Positions 47,612-55,284 of a stretch of 64,000 nt of DNA are shown here, piece after piece. The stretch covers positions 1 through 64,000 of the forward strand of contig CAWEVH010000023.1 of NCBI GenBank assembly GCA_963812415.1. Direction: 5' to 3'. The translations under genes were made by a program, and so were the position numbers. The DNA is from JACVRW01 sp963812415. Lineage in GTDB: Bacteria; Actinomycetota; Thermoleophilia; Solirubrobacterales; Thermoleophilaceae. The stretch's first letter is position 1, and every line of letters begins with the position of its first letter. The notes below the pieces were generated by a model. It had not been told where the DNA came from. It made no database searches and worked only from the letters and a program-made list of their open reading frames with translations.

Positions 47612-47633
47612 GGCGGCTGGAGTGGGGACACCG

Positions 47634-47666
47634 TTCCCGCGGAAACACCTCAACCCGTGGTCGAGA
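47634..47666. repeat. Dispersed palindromic element, copy B
   Basis: It reads TTCCCGCGGAAACACCTC, then an imperfect hairpin ending GGTCGAGA. It matches copy A at 10052-10083 over about 30 bases with a few changes. It lies between two convergent genes and overlaps the last codons of the gene at 47650. Confidence 0.5.
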
Positions 47667-48183
47667 GTTTCGGTGGCCCCAGACGCGCGCAGATGTAGGG
47701 GTCGATGTCGGGTTCCTCGAGCCCGAAGTTGCCGTGGTAGGAGGCGTCGAGCAGCTCACCGGTCTCGAAGTCGATGACGAGCCGCCACAGGCCGATGGCG
47801 TAGGCCTCGCCCTTCACGCGCAGGTGGATGCCCGTGCCGAAGACGGAGACGGTCCCATCCGGGTTGAGGCTGATCTTGTCGACGCCTCGGTCGTCCGTCG
47901 TGATCGCGTTCCATTCGCTGCTGAGCGTCCGCCGGAAGCTGGGATGGCGCACCAGGCGGCGGAAGGAACCGTCGGCGTTGAAGTAGATCGTCTCGCGAAA
48001 GTGGCCGCTGGCCGAGAACGTCACGGGGAAGCCGCAGACGTCGGAGTAGTACGGATCGAGCTCGGTGATGGCCGGATCGAAGCGGACCTGCTCCACGATC
48101 TCGGGCCTGGCGGCGCCCGCAGGCCCGCCGCCCACCGCAACCGCGATCAACACGCCCACCGCCGCTGAGATTCCTCGTCGCAT
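47650..48183 (-). CDS. Secreted protein of unknown function
   Basis: 177 residues from ATG 48183, preceded by GAGGAGGAGCA. The signal peptide is MRRGISAAVGVLIAVAVGGG with cleavage near AGAARP. The mature part (DPYYSDVCGFPVTFSASGHF, RETIYFNADGSFRRLVRH, YHGNFGLEEPDIDPYICARL) looks like a beta-rich secreted domain with two cysteines, one near each end. Similar small secreted proteins are frequent in soil actinobacteria, but I know no function. It is convergent with the Fe-S protein gene. The last residues overlap the dispersed element. Confidence 0.7.
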   Translation of the reverse strand: MRRGISAAVGVLIAVAVGGGPAGAARPEIVEQVRFDPAITELDPYYSDVCGFPVTFSASGHFRETIYFNADGSFRRLVRHPSFRRTLSSEWNAITTDDRGVDKISLNPDGTVSVFGTGIHLRVKGEAYAIGLWRLVIDFETGELLDASYHGNFGLEEPDIDPYICARLGPPKLSTTG

Positions 48184-48278
48184 TGCTCCTCCTCTGGTCA
48201 TTGACGGCAACCTGCCGGGTCGCCCTTTCAATCCGCCTACACGCGGCCAACGGCCCCGCAGGAGGAGGCGGCCGGGGA

Positions 48279-48593
48279 CTACCCGAACAGCACGTAGTTC
48301 GCCACCTCGTGGTGCTCCGGGCGGATCTGGTCCGGGCTCAGCCCGTGGCGGTCGATCGTGCCCAGCCGGCGCGGATCGCGGGCCGCGGCCTCCGAGCCGT
48401 GCTTGGAGGGCCAGAGGTTGAGGATCAAGAGCCCGTCGTCCGTCGGGGCGGCGGCGTGGACGATGAGGCCGTGGTCGCGCCCCACGCCCTCCATCTCAGC
48501 GGCCGACTCGCGGTAGCCGTCGAGGAGCTGGTCCGGGTCGCCCGAGATCCGCGTGATCGTCAGGTAGGCCGTCGGGGTGGGAAGGTCGCGCAT
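48279..48593 (-). CDS. Small dimeric alpha/beta-barrel-like protein
   Basis: 104 residues from ATG 48593 (MRDLPTPTAYLTITRISGDP). The pattern of an N-terminal beta strand, helix with LLDGYRESAAEMEG, then GLIVHAAAPTDDGLLILNLW and a helix/strand ending fits the antibiotic-biosynthesis-monooxygenase/dimeric barrel fold. Such proteins may act on small aromatic or reactive compounds. It is divergent from the MarR gene at 48651, with a palindromic operator between them, so it is probably the MarR target. Confidence 0.65.
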   Translation of the reverse strand: MRDLPTPTAYLTITRISGDPDQLLDGYRESAAEMEGVGRDHGLIVHAAAPTDDGLLILNLWPSKHGSEAAARDPRRLGTIDRHGLSPDQIRPEHHEVANYVLFG

Positions 48594-48628
48594 GGGAGAG
48601 GGTTCCTTTCGGGTGCGAGTCCGAACAA

Positions 48629-48649
48629 GTAGACAGGTATCCTGTCTAC
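48629..48649. promoter_or_regulatory. MarR operator, perfect palindrome
   Basis: GTAGACAGG-TAT-CCTGTCTAC has exact 9-bp arms. It lies in the divergent gap between the barrel-fold protein and the MarR regulator and reaches to the start of the latter. This is a textbook position for autoregulation by a MarR dimer. Confidence 0.8.
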
Positions 48650-48650
48650 C

Positions 48651-49085
48651 ATAGCCGCTGCCGCCCCACGGCCCAACCTCGGCATCCTCCTGCGCGAGCC
48701 GTTCCGGATCGGCTCGGAGCTGCTGCACGAGCGGCTCGGCGAGGCCGGGCATCCCGAGGTCCGGCCGCCGCACGGCAACGTCTTCCAGTACCTCGACGAC
48801 GCCGGCACGCGCGTGAGCGTGCTCGCGGAGCGCGCGCAGATCACCAAGCAATCGATGGCCGAGCTCGTCGCGCACCTGGAGCGCCACGGCTACGTCGAGC
48901 GGGTGGCCGATCCGAGCGATCGGCGGGCGAAGCTGGTGCGCGCCACGGCGCGGGGCGGCGAGGTGTACGCGCTCGCGCGCGAGATCGTGGGCGAGATCGA
49001 GGCCGACTGGACCACGCGCCTCGGCGCGGCGAAGATGCGCCGGCTGCGGCGGCTGCTGGAAGAGCTGAACGCCGGGTTGCCCTAG
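48651..49085 (+). CDS. MarR-family transcriptional regulator
   Basis: About 144 residues. The winged helix is clear: GNVFQYLDDAGTRVSVLAER, AQITKQSMAELVAHLERHGY and VERVADPSDRRAKLVRATAR. Protein-like sequence extends upstream of the first standard start (GTG 48813) through LLREPFRIGSELLHERLGEA, so the true start is earlier. The frame has only ATA 48651 or CTG 48642 there. ATA could be a sequencing error for ATG, or the mRNA could be leaderless from the operator. It probably represses itself and the divergent gene. Confidence 0.8.
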   Translation: MAAAAPRPNLGILLREPFRIGSELLHERLGEAGHPEVRPPHGNVFQYLDDAGTRVSVLAERAQITKQSMAELVAHLERHGYVERVADPSDRRAKLVRATARGGEVYALAREIVGEIEADWTTRLGAAKMRRLRRLLEELNAGLP

Positions 49086-49102
49086 CCCGCTGACGGCGTC
49101 GC

Positions 49103-50596
49103 TCAGGCCGCGGCGCGCTCGGCCCGCTCCGGCGTCGACGCCGGCCGCGAGAACTCGATCTCGCCGTCGTCGAGCCGGCCGTAGCGGAGCATCAGGATGT
49201 CGCGCACGTAGTTCTGGTGGAGCCGCCAGGGGGCCTCCGTGCCCTGGCGGGGGAACTCGTGGAGCGAGCGCAGCACGTAGCCGGATCTGAGGTCGTTGAA
49301 CGGCAGCGTCGGCCGGGCCGGGTCGCTGTTGCGCGGCGCGCAGGCGGCGAAGCCGCGCTCGTCCATGTGATTCAGCAGGCGGCAGACGTACTCGCAGGTG
49401 AGGTCGCACTTGAGCGTCCAGGAGGCGTTCGTGTAGCCGATCACGATCGCGAAGTTCGGCACCCCCTCGAGCATCATCCCCTTGTAGGCGAGCGTCTTCG
49501 GCAGCTCGACCGTCCGCCCGTCCACCGCGAGCTCCATCCCGCCGAGGGCGAGCAGGTTGAGCCCGGTGGCCGTGACGATCAGGTCGGCCGGCAGCTCCTC
49601 GCCGGACGTGAGCCTCACGCCCGTCTCGGTGAAGGTCTCGAGCTCGCCGGTGACGATCGAGGCCCGGCCGGCCGAGATCGACTCGAAGAGATCGCCGTCG
49701 GGCACGAGGCAGACGCGCTGGTCCCAGGGGTCGTAGCGAGGGTTGAAGTGGGTGTCGACGTCGTAGCCCTCCGGAAGCTGGCTGCGCACGCCCTTGCGGA
49801 TCAGCCTGCTCATCCGCCGCGGCCAGCGCCGGCTCGCCTGGTAGAAGAGGAGCGTCATCAGCACGTTCTTCCAGCGCACGATCGAGTAGACGGCCTTGGC
49901 CGGGAGCACGCGCCGCAGCCGATCGGCGAGCGCATCGCGCCCCGGGAGCGCGACGACGTAGCTCGGCGAGCGCTGGAGCATCGTCACGTGCTCGGCGCTG
50001 TCCGCCATCGCCGGGACGAGCGTGACGGCGGTGGCGCCGCTTCCGATCACCACGACCCGCTTGCCCGCGTAGTCGACGTCGCCGGTCCAGTGCTGCGGAT
50101 GGACGATCCGGCCGGCGAAGCGCTCGCGGCCGGGGAACTCCGGCAGGAAGCCCTGGTCGTAGCGGTAGTAGCCCGTGCAGCTGAACAGGAAGCCGCAGGT
50201 CATGCGCACCGTCTCCCCGGTGTCCGTCCGCTCGGCGTGCACGGTCCAGCGCGCATCGGCGCTCGACCACTCCGTCCGGACCACCCGGTGCCCGAAGCGG
50301 ATTCGGCGGTCGATGCCGTGCTCGCGCGCCGTCTCGCGCACGTAGTCGAGGATCGACGGCCCGTCCGCGATCGCCTTGGCGTCCTTCCAGGGCCGGAACG
50401 CGTAGCCGAGCGTGTACATGTCCGAGTCCGAGCGGATGCCCGGGTAGCGGAACAGGTCCCAGGTGCCGCCGATCGCGTCGCGGGCCTCGAGGATCGCGTA
50501 GGTCTTGCCGGGACAGCGTGTCTGGAGGTGGTGGCCGGCGCCTATGCCCGACAAGCCCGCCCCGACGATCAGCACGTCCAGGTGCTCGGTCGTCAT
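49103..50596 (-). CDS. Flavin-containing monooxygenase, EthA-like Baeyer-Villiger type
   Basis: 497 residues from ATG 50596. FAD-binding LDVLIVGAGLSGIGAGHHL is followed by IGGTWDLFRYPGIRSDSDMY, the Baeyer-Villiger fingerprint FxGxxxHxxxW as FAGRIVHPQHW, and the NADPH motif VVVIGSGATAVTLVPAMA. LIVTATGLNLLALGG lies near the C-terminal third. The RYPGIRSDSDMYTLGY segment is typical of the EthA group, which oxygenates ketones or thioamides. It is convergent with MarR (17 bp apart). No link to the osmolyte regulon is visible, as its promoter lacks the TGATATATCA palindrome. Confidence 0.88.
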   Translation of the reverse strand: MTTEHLDVLIVGAGLSGIGAGHHLQTRCPGKTYAILEARDAIGGTWDLFRYPGIRSDSDMYTLGYAFRPWKDAKAIADGPSILDYVRETAREHGIDRRIRFGHRVVRTEWSSADARWTVHAERTDTGETVRMTCGFLFSCTGYYRYDQGFLPEFPGRERFAGRIVHPQHWTGDVDYAGKRVVVIGSGATAVTLVPAMADSAEHVTMLQRSPSYVVALPGRDALADRLRRVLPAKAVYSIVRWKNVLMTLLFYQASRRWPRRMSRLIRKGVRSQLPEGYDVDTHFNPRYDPWDQRVCLVPDGDLFESISAGRASIVTGELETFTETGVRLTSGEELPADLIVTATGLNLLALGGMELAVDGRTVELPKTLAYKGMMLEGVPNFAIVIGYTNASWTLKCDLTCEYVCRLLNHMDERGFAACAPRNSDPARPTLPFNDLRSGYVLRSLHEFPRQGTEAPWRLHQNYVRDILMLRYGRLDDGEIEFSRPASTPERAERAAA

Positions 50597-50627
50597 TGCG
50601 AGATCATGCCGGACGCGCCGGCCCAAG

Positions 50628-51002
50628 TCACCTCCTGATCAGCGGGCAGACGAAACGCGTGCCGGTTTCGGTGAGGGACGTCGCCTGGGCCAGCACGTCC
50701 TCCGCGTTCGTGAGCTGCGTCGAGATACCCGCGGCCTCAACGACGTTCCAGCGCCCGCCGTTGTAGCCGGGCGTGCCCGGCGCCGCGTCCGAGACGCTCG
50801 CGCACGAGGCGCAGTCCGGGAAGACGTAGATCGTGTCGACGCTGCCGCGGTCGGGCAGCGACGTGGGCGTCGCCACCGTCCGGTACGCCTGGTCGAAGGC
50901 GTAGATCGTTCCGCTCGGCGGGCCGAGGCCGTCCGCCATCGCCGTGGCCGTGAAGCCGAGGCTGGCGAACGCCACGAGCGCCGCCGTGAGTGCCACCTTC
51001 AC
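50628..51002 (-). CDS. Small secreted protein of unknown function
   Basis: 124 residues from GTG 51002, six bases after GGAGGG. Signal peptide: VALTAALVAFASLGFTATAM, cleavage near AMADG. The mature part contains a close cysteine pair (DCASCASV) and a final CPLIRR, so disulfides are likely. Family not recognised. It stands alone between the monooxygenase and metF-like genes. Confidence 0.6.
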   Translation of the reverse strand: MKVALTAALVAFASLGFTATAMADGLGPPSGTIYAFDQAYRTVATPTSLPDRGSVDTIYVFPDCASCASVSDAAPGTPGYNGGRWNVVEAAGISTQLTNAEDVLAQATSLTETGTRFVCPLIRR

Positions 51003-51092
51003 GAGGTGCCCTCCTTCGGTTCGGGAGCGGCCCACGTTGCTCCCCGAAGCTTGCGCGAGTGCTACGGAAGGCTTACGAAGTCCTGAACTCGC

Positions 51093-51978
51093 TCATCCGC
51101 CGAGCTGCTCGAGGAGCTGCCGGCGCCAGCGCTCGGTGCGCGCCACCTCGTTGAAGGTGTAGAGGTGGAAGCCGGCCACGCCCGCCTGAGGGTTCTCCAC
51201 GACCGGCGCGAGCTCGCGTACCAGCCGGTCGGGCTTGAACTGACGGGTCAGGATGCGTGACATCCAGCCCCGGTTGTGGCCGAGGAAGCGCGCCGACTGC
51301 CCGAGGCCGATCTTCATCGAGACGCGCATCAGCTTCCGCGAGTCGACCACTCCGGGCAGCCCGATCCAGATCGGCAACGAGGTGCCGCGCTCGCGCACCG
51401 CCTCGATCCAACGGCGAATCGTCTCGGCGTCGAAGCAGATCTGGCTGACGATGCAGGTGGCCATCGGCGCCTTCGCGAACATCGCCCTGATCGTCTCGGC
51501 GTCGGAGATCAGATGGTGGCTCTCCGGGTAGCCGGTGATGCCGACCTCGTCGAAGTCCGCGCGCAGCGAACCCATCGCCTCCAGCAGCTCCGCGGCGCCC
51601 GCGAACTCGCCGGCGACGTGGGTCGCGTCGCCCGCCGGCACGAACAGCTCGCGCACGCCGGCGCTCGCGCAGGCGCACCAGCACCTCCTCGAGATGGGCG
51701 CGGTCGCGCACGAGCCGAGCCGACAGGTGCGGCACGGCGATGTAGCCGGCGCGGGCGAGCCGCTCACTCAGGTCGAGCGTCGCCTCGAGGCCCTTCCGAG
51801 GCGAGGCCGTGATCGTTACGCGGGCGTCGGTGGAGAGGTTCGCGCGCACCTCGTCCTCGATGCCGTCGAAGGGGAGCACCTCGAGGCGTGGCCGGCGCAA
51901 AGCCTCGGCGAGCGCCCGCGAGCTGCTCCCGGACAGGTCACCGGCCCGCGGGTCGAGGGGCAGCGCACCACTCCCCAT
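51093..51978 (-). CDS. Methylenetetrahydrofolate reductase family protein, one frameshift
   Basis: About 295 residues from ATG 51978 after a break near 51660. The TIM-barrel MetF pattern is visible: ARVTITASPRKGLEATLDLS, GYIAVPHLSARLVRD, GVRELFVPAGDATH, FDEVGITGYPESHHLISDAE, APMATCIVSQICFDAETIRR, LPIWIGLPGVVDSRKLMRV and VAGFHLYTFNEVARTERWR. FAD enzymes of this family interconvert methylene-THF and methyl-THF. The operator TGATATATCA lies four bases before the ATG, so this copy is part of the osmolyte regulon and would handle methyl-THF from the DmdA-like enzyme. Confidence 0.85.
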
Positions 51979-51981
51979 AAG

Positions 51982-51991
51982 TGATATATCA
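51982..51991. promoter_or_regulatory. TGATATATCA operator, site 3
   Basis: A perfect palindrome in the 33-bp gap between the divergent metF-like gene (start 51978) and the GntR gene (start 52012). Its position allows control of both and autoregulation of the GntR protein. Confidence 0.8.
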
Positions 51992-52011
51992 GGCTACCAT
52001 CATGGTCAGCA

Positions 52012-52689
52012 GTGGCCGCTGAACCGATTCCCGTCGTCGAAGCGCCCGCGCGCGAGCTCGTAGCCGAGCGCGCCTACGTGGCGCTCCGCGACCGCATCGT
52101 GACCCTCCGACTCGCTCCCGGCACCGCACTGCGCGAGGACGAGCTGATGCGCGAGATGGAGATCGGCCGCACCCCCTTGCGCGAGGCGGTCAAGCGCCTT
52201 CAGCTCGAGGACCTCGTGGCCGTGCAGCCGCGCCGCGGGACGTTCGTGACCGAGGTCGAGGCCAGCGACATCGTGAACATCAGCGAGGTGCGGGTCGAGC
52301 TCGAGGCCTACGCGGCGGAGCTGGCGGCGGCGCGGATGGACGACGCGGCCAGCGAGGCGGCCGGTGTCCTGCTCAGCGAGATCGAGGAGGTCACGCGCCC
52401 CCACGAGCAGGAGTGGCTGATGCGCTTCGACGAGCGGATCCACCGCTTCACCTGGGAGACCGCCGGCAACCGCTTCCTGGTCGACACCCTCGAGCGCTAC
52501 TTCACGCATTCCCTGCGCATCTGGTACCTCGTGCTCGACCGCGTGCCCGGTCTCGGGCACACCGTCCACGACCAGATGCACCTGCTCGAGGCGCTGCTCG
52601 ACCGCGACGGCACGCGTGCCCGGCGGGTCATGAGCGACCACATCCTCGAGTTCCAGCGCGAGGTCCTGGCCGCCTTCAGGCGCGACTGA
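52012..52689 (+). CDS. GntR-family regulator, FCD (FadR) subgroup; likely regulator of the island
   Basis: 225 residues from GTG 52012. The winged HTH is ERAYVALRDRIVTLRLAPGT, LREDELMREMEIGRTPLREA, VKRLQLEDLVAVQPRRGTFV. The FCD effector domain follows with ISEVRVELEAYAAELAA, FDERIHRFTWETAGNRFL and a C-terminal HDQMHLLEALLDRD; the Asp/His residues match the usual metal site. FCD regulators normally bind short palindromes and release on binding an organic acid. The palindrome TGATATATCA lies 20 bp upstream and recurs before the catabolic and transport operons, so this is the best candidate for the binding protein. Confidence 0.88.
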   Translation: MAAEPIPVVEAPARELVAERAYVALRDRIVTLRLAPGTALREDELMREMEIGRTPLREAVKRLQLEDLVAVQPRRGTFVTEVEASDIVNISEVRVELEAYAAELAAARMDDAASEAAGVLLSEIEEVTRPHEQEWLMRFDERIHRFTWETAGNRFLVDTLERYFTHSLRIWYLVLDRVPGLGHTVHDQMHLLEALLDRDGTRARRVMSDHILEFQREVLAAFRRD

Positions 52690-52698
52690 GCCGAACGC

Positions 52699-53340
52699 TC
52701 ACGGCAGGCCGTCCGGATGCCAGCGTCGCCAGGCGCGCACGTGCCAGGCCGCGTCCGTGAGATCGCCTACCCGGCCGCGCGCGTGCGCCTCGAGATGCGT
52801 AGCGAGCGCGAGGAACGCCTGGGCGGTCGTGAGGGCGTCGCCCTCGGCCCGATGCGGCCGATGGGAGGGCAGGCCGAGCTCGGCGGCCACCTCCGCGAGC
52901 CCGCGCTGCCCAGGGTCGCCCCTCCCGCGCTCGATCGAGAGCAGCCGCCACAGGACGGCGGTGTCGACCATGCGGCGCGGAAGCCGGGAGCCGAGCGCGG
53001 ACAGCTGAGGGGCCAGGAAGCCGCGCTCGACCCAGGCGGCGTGGGCCACCGGGATGCGCTCCCTCAGCGCGGCGACCAGCGGCTCGAGCGCCTCCGGCGC
53101 CGGCGGCGCCGCGGCCAGGTCCGGGGCGCGCAGGCCGTGGATCTCGATCGAGGACGCCGGCGGCGGAGCGCTGGGGCGCACGAGGCCACGGACGGTCTCG
53201 CCCGGCACGACCCTGCCCTGCTCGATCGGCACGGCGGCGAAGGAGATCACCTCGTGCCGGCTCGGATCGAGCCCCGTCGTCTCGACGTCGACCGCGACGA
53301 AGCGGCCGTCGCGCCACGACCTGCGCCGCGCCGCTCTCAA
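52699..53340 (-). CDS. DnaQ-like 3'-5' exonuclease
   Basis: 213 residues. The DEDD-family residues appear in FVAVDVETTGLDPSRHEVIS (ExoI, Asp and Glu), IEIHGLRAPDLAAAPPAPEA with VAHAAWVERGFL (ExoII region), and HRAEGDALTTAQAFLALATH (ExoIII His and Asp). The start is a TTG whose last bases overlap the stop of the DUF294 gene, so the two are translationally coupled. DUF294 proteins and small PolC/DnaQ-type exonucleases are paired in many bacteria; their joint role is unclear. Confidence 0.85.
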   Translation of the reverse strand: MRAARRRSWRDGRFVAVDVETTGLDPSRHEVISFAAVPIEQGRVVPGETVRGLVRPSAPPPASSIEIHGLRAPDLAAAPPAPEALEPLVAALRERIPVAHAAWVERGFLAPQLSALGSRLPRRMVDTAVLWRLLSIERGRGDPGQRGLAEVAAELGLPSHRPHRAEGDALTTAQAFLALATHLEAHARGRVGDLTDAAWHVRAWRRWHPDGLP

Positions 53341-55178
53341 TAGCTCGCCAGGGCGCGCTCGCCTGCGATGCCGCGCTGGACCCTGCGAACGGCGCGGAAG
53401 CCCTCCTTCAGGGAGCTGCGCGTGAGCGGCGCGAGGTCGGCGGGCCGGATCAGGTCGTCCGGCGGCTCGCCGGCCCGCAGCTGCGCGACCTGGTGCTCCA
53501 TCCTCAGCGCGCAGACCAGCTCGAAGGCGTCGCGCAGGATGGCGGCGTCGTCCGCCGCGAGGGTGCCGGCCGCCTCCGCCGCGTCGAGGCGCGCCAGGGT
53601 CGAGGCCGCACCGACGCCCGCCTTGAGACCGGCCCAGCGCGCGAGGCTCTCGATCGGGAGCAGGCCGCCGTGCTTGATGTCGAGCACGCCCTTGCGCTCA
53701 CCACTCGAATGCAGCACGAAGTTGCGGCGGAAGCCGGTGGGCGGCCGGACCGCCAGCGCGGCGCTCAGGAGCATGCCCAGCACGAGCTCGCGCCGCGGGG
53801 CGCGCGCGAACGCCTCCGACAGACGTTCGGCGAGCGCGGTGGCGCCCCACACGGGGTCGCTCTCGACGACGACCGAGAGCAGCATCAGCCCGCGGTTCTC
53901 ATCCGGCTCCTTGACCCACGACCGGGCGGCTGCCTCCCAGGCGGCGATCGAGCGCGCGAACAGGCGGTTCGACGCCACGGCGCCCAGACGGTCGTGTGGC
54001 AGACCGCTCGCCTCGAGGCCGTCGAGCACGCGATCAGCGAGCCTGCCGAACCACTCCCGCAGTGGCGCGTCGTCGTCGGGTCCCTCCCAGCCGAGCGCGC
54101 AGTCCACATCCGAGCTCGGGAACGGCTCCCGACGCCCGAAGCTGCCCATCGCCAGCCAGGTGTACGGCACGGGCGGCCCGCCCAGCTCCTCGTGCGCGAT
54201 CTCGATCAGGCGCCGCGTGATCGAGTCGTGGAGGCTCGCGATCGCGCGGCTGATGGCCCGCGCGGGCAGATCGGCGCTGTGAAGGGCGATGACCATGTCG
54301 GGCAGCTCCTTGGCCGCCTCGGCCACCGCTTCCGCGTCGGGACTGCGCGCGACCAGCGCCCGCAACCGGAACGGCGCGCGGTTCTCGCTCTCCATCAGGT
54401 CGACGTCGTCGAGCACGCCCAGCAGGCGGCCGCCGGCGTCGAGCACCGGCAGGTGGCGGATGCCCTGGTCGAGCATCTCGAGCAGCGCCTCGGTTCCCGA
54501 GCGGTCGGCGGCCACCGTCCAGGCGGGCGCCGTCATGACCTCGGACAGCGGCGTGTCCGGGCCCGCGCCGGCGGCGACCACCCGGGTGCGGATGTCGCGA
54601 TCGGTGACGATGCCGAGCTCGTGCCCCAGGTCCACGACCACGCACGTGACGCCCGCCTCGGCCATCCGCCGCGCCGCCTCCTGCACCCCGGTCGCCGGGG
54701 GGCAGAGCAGGGGCCGGGCCCTGATCAGCTCGCGCACCTGGCGTCCCGCGCTCGTGGGCGGTGGCTCGTCCTCGTGACGCGCCAGCAGGAACACGCCCTT
54801 GGACAGCGAGCGGGCGAGGAAGCGTGCGGCGTCGCCGCGCTCCAGCACCGGCAGGATGGCCGGCTCGGGGATGCGGTAGAGAAGCGTGTCCTCGGCCGCC
54901 CGCGCGACGAACCCGAGCGGCGCCTCCTCGAGCAGCGAGGCGAAGCCGAACATCTCGCCCTCGCCGAGCAGGTCGAGCAGGCGACCGTCGATCACGAGCT
55001 CGACGGCCCCGCGGCGCACCACGTAGGCGTGCTCCGAGGTGGCCTCGGCGCTCTCGAGGATCGGCTCGCGAGCCGCGTGGAACTCGATCTCGGCGCTCGC
55101 GGCCACCTGCTGGAGGGCGCCCTCGTCGAGCGTGTCGAAGGGCGGGTAGCGGCGCAGGAACTCGGCGATGTCGTGCAT
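53337..55178 (-). CDS. cNMP-binding/CBS/DUF294 nucleotidyltransferase-domain signalling protein
   Basis: 613 residues from ATG 55178. Order: cyclic-nucleotide-binding-like domain (residues 1-120, FDTLDEGALQQVAASAEIEF, GEMFGFASLLEE), a CBS pair (about 150-280, TCVVVDLGHELGIVTDRDIR and LGVLDDVDLMES), DUF294 GlnD-like nucleotidyltransferase (WLAMGSFGRREPFPSSDVDC, with GSFGR and SxxDxD) and the DUF294 C-terminal helical domain (GVLDIKHGGLLPIESLARWA). Such proteins are thought to regulate transport or carbon use in response to nucleotides. It is divergent from the APC permease at 55285 and co-translated with the exonuclease. Confidence 0.88.
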   Translation of the reverse strand: MHDIAEFLRRYPPFDTLDEGALQQVAASAEIEFHAAREPILESAEATSEHAYVVRRGAVELVIDGRLLDLLGEGEMFGFASLLEEAPLGFVARAAEDTLLYRIPEPAILPVLERGDAARFLARSLSKGVFLLARHEDEPPPTSAGRQVRELIRARPLLCPPATGVQEAARRMAEAGVTCVVVDLGHELGIVTDRDIRTRVVAAGAGPDTPLSEVMTAPAWTVAADRSGTEALLEMLDQGIRHLPVLDAGGRLLGVLDDVDLMESENRAPFRLRALVARSPDAEAVAEAAKELPDMVIALHSADLPARAISRAIASLHDSITRRLIEIAHEELGGPPVPYTWLAMGSFGRREPFPSSDVDCALGWEGPDDDAPLREWFGRLADRVLDGLEASGLPHDRLGAVASNRLFARSIAAWEAAARSWVKEPDENRGLMLLSVVVESDPVWGATALAERLSEAFARAPRRELVLGMLLSAALAVRPPTGFRRNFVLHSSGERKGVLDIKHGGLLPIESLARWAGLKAGVGAASTLARLDAAEAAGTLAADDAAILRDAFELVCALRMEHQVAQLRAGEPPDDLIRPADLAPLTRSSLKEGFRAVRRVQRGIAGERALASY

Positions 55179-55284
55179 GGGGGCGGGCGCGCACGGAGGG
55201 TCGGCTCGATCAGTTCTTGACGCGGCCCCTCGCTCGCTGAAATATTCGCGCACGACGATCGTCAATACGAGGGGGGAACTCGAC

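Noticed and set aside
45644..47653. 669-codon minus-strand open frame opposite the DgcB-like gene
   Set aside because: The plus strand has clear Fe-S motifs; the opposite frame is His/Arg/Leu-rich with no fold.
55238..55248. TGAAATATTCG before the APC permease as a fifth regulon operator
   Set aside because: It matches TGATATATCA poorly and is not the same palindrome; permease/ALDH control by the GntR protein is unproven.
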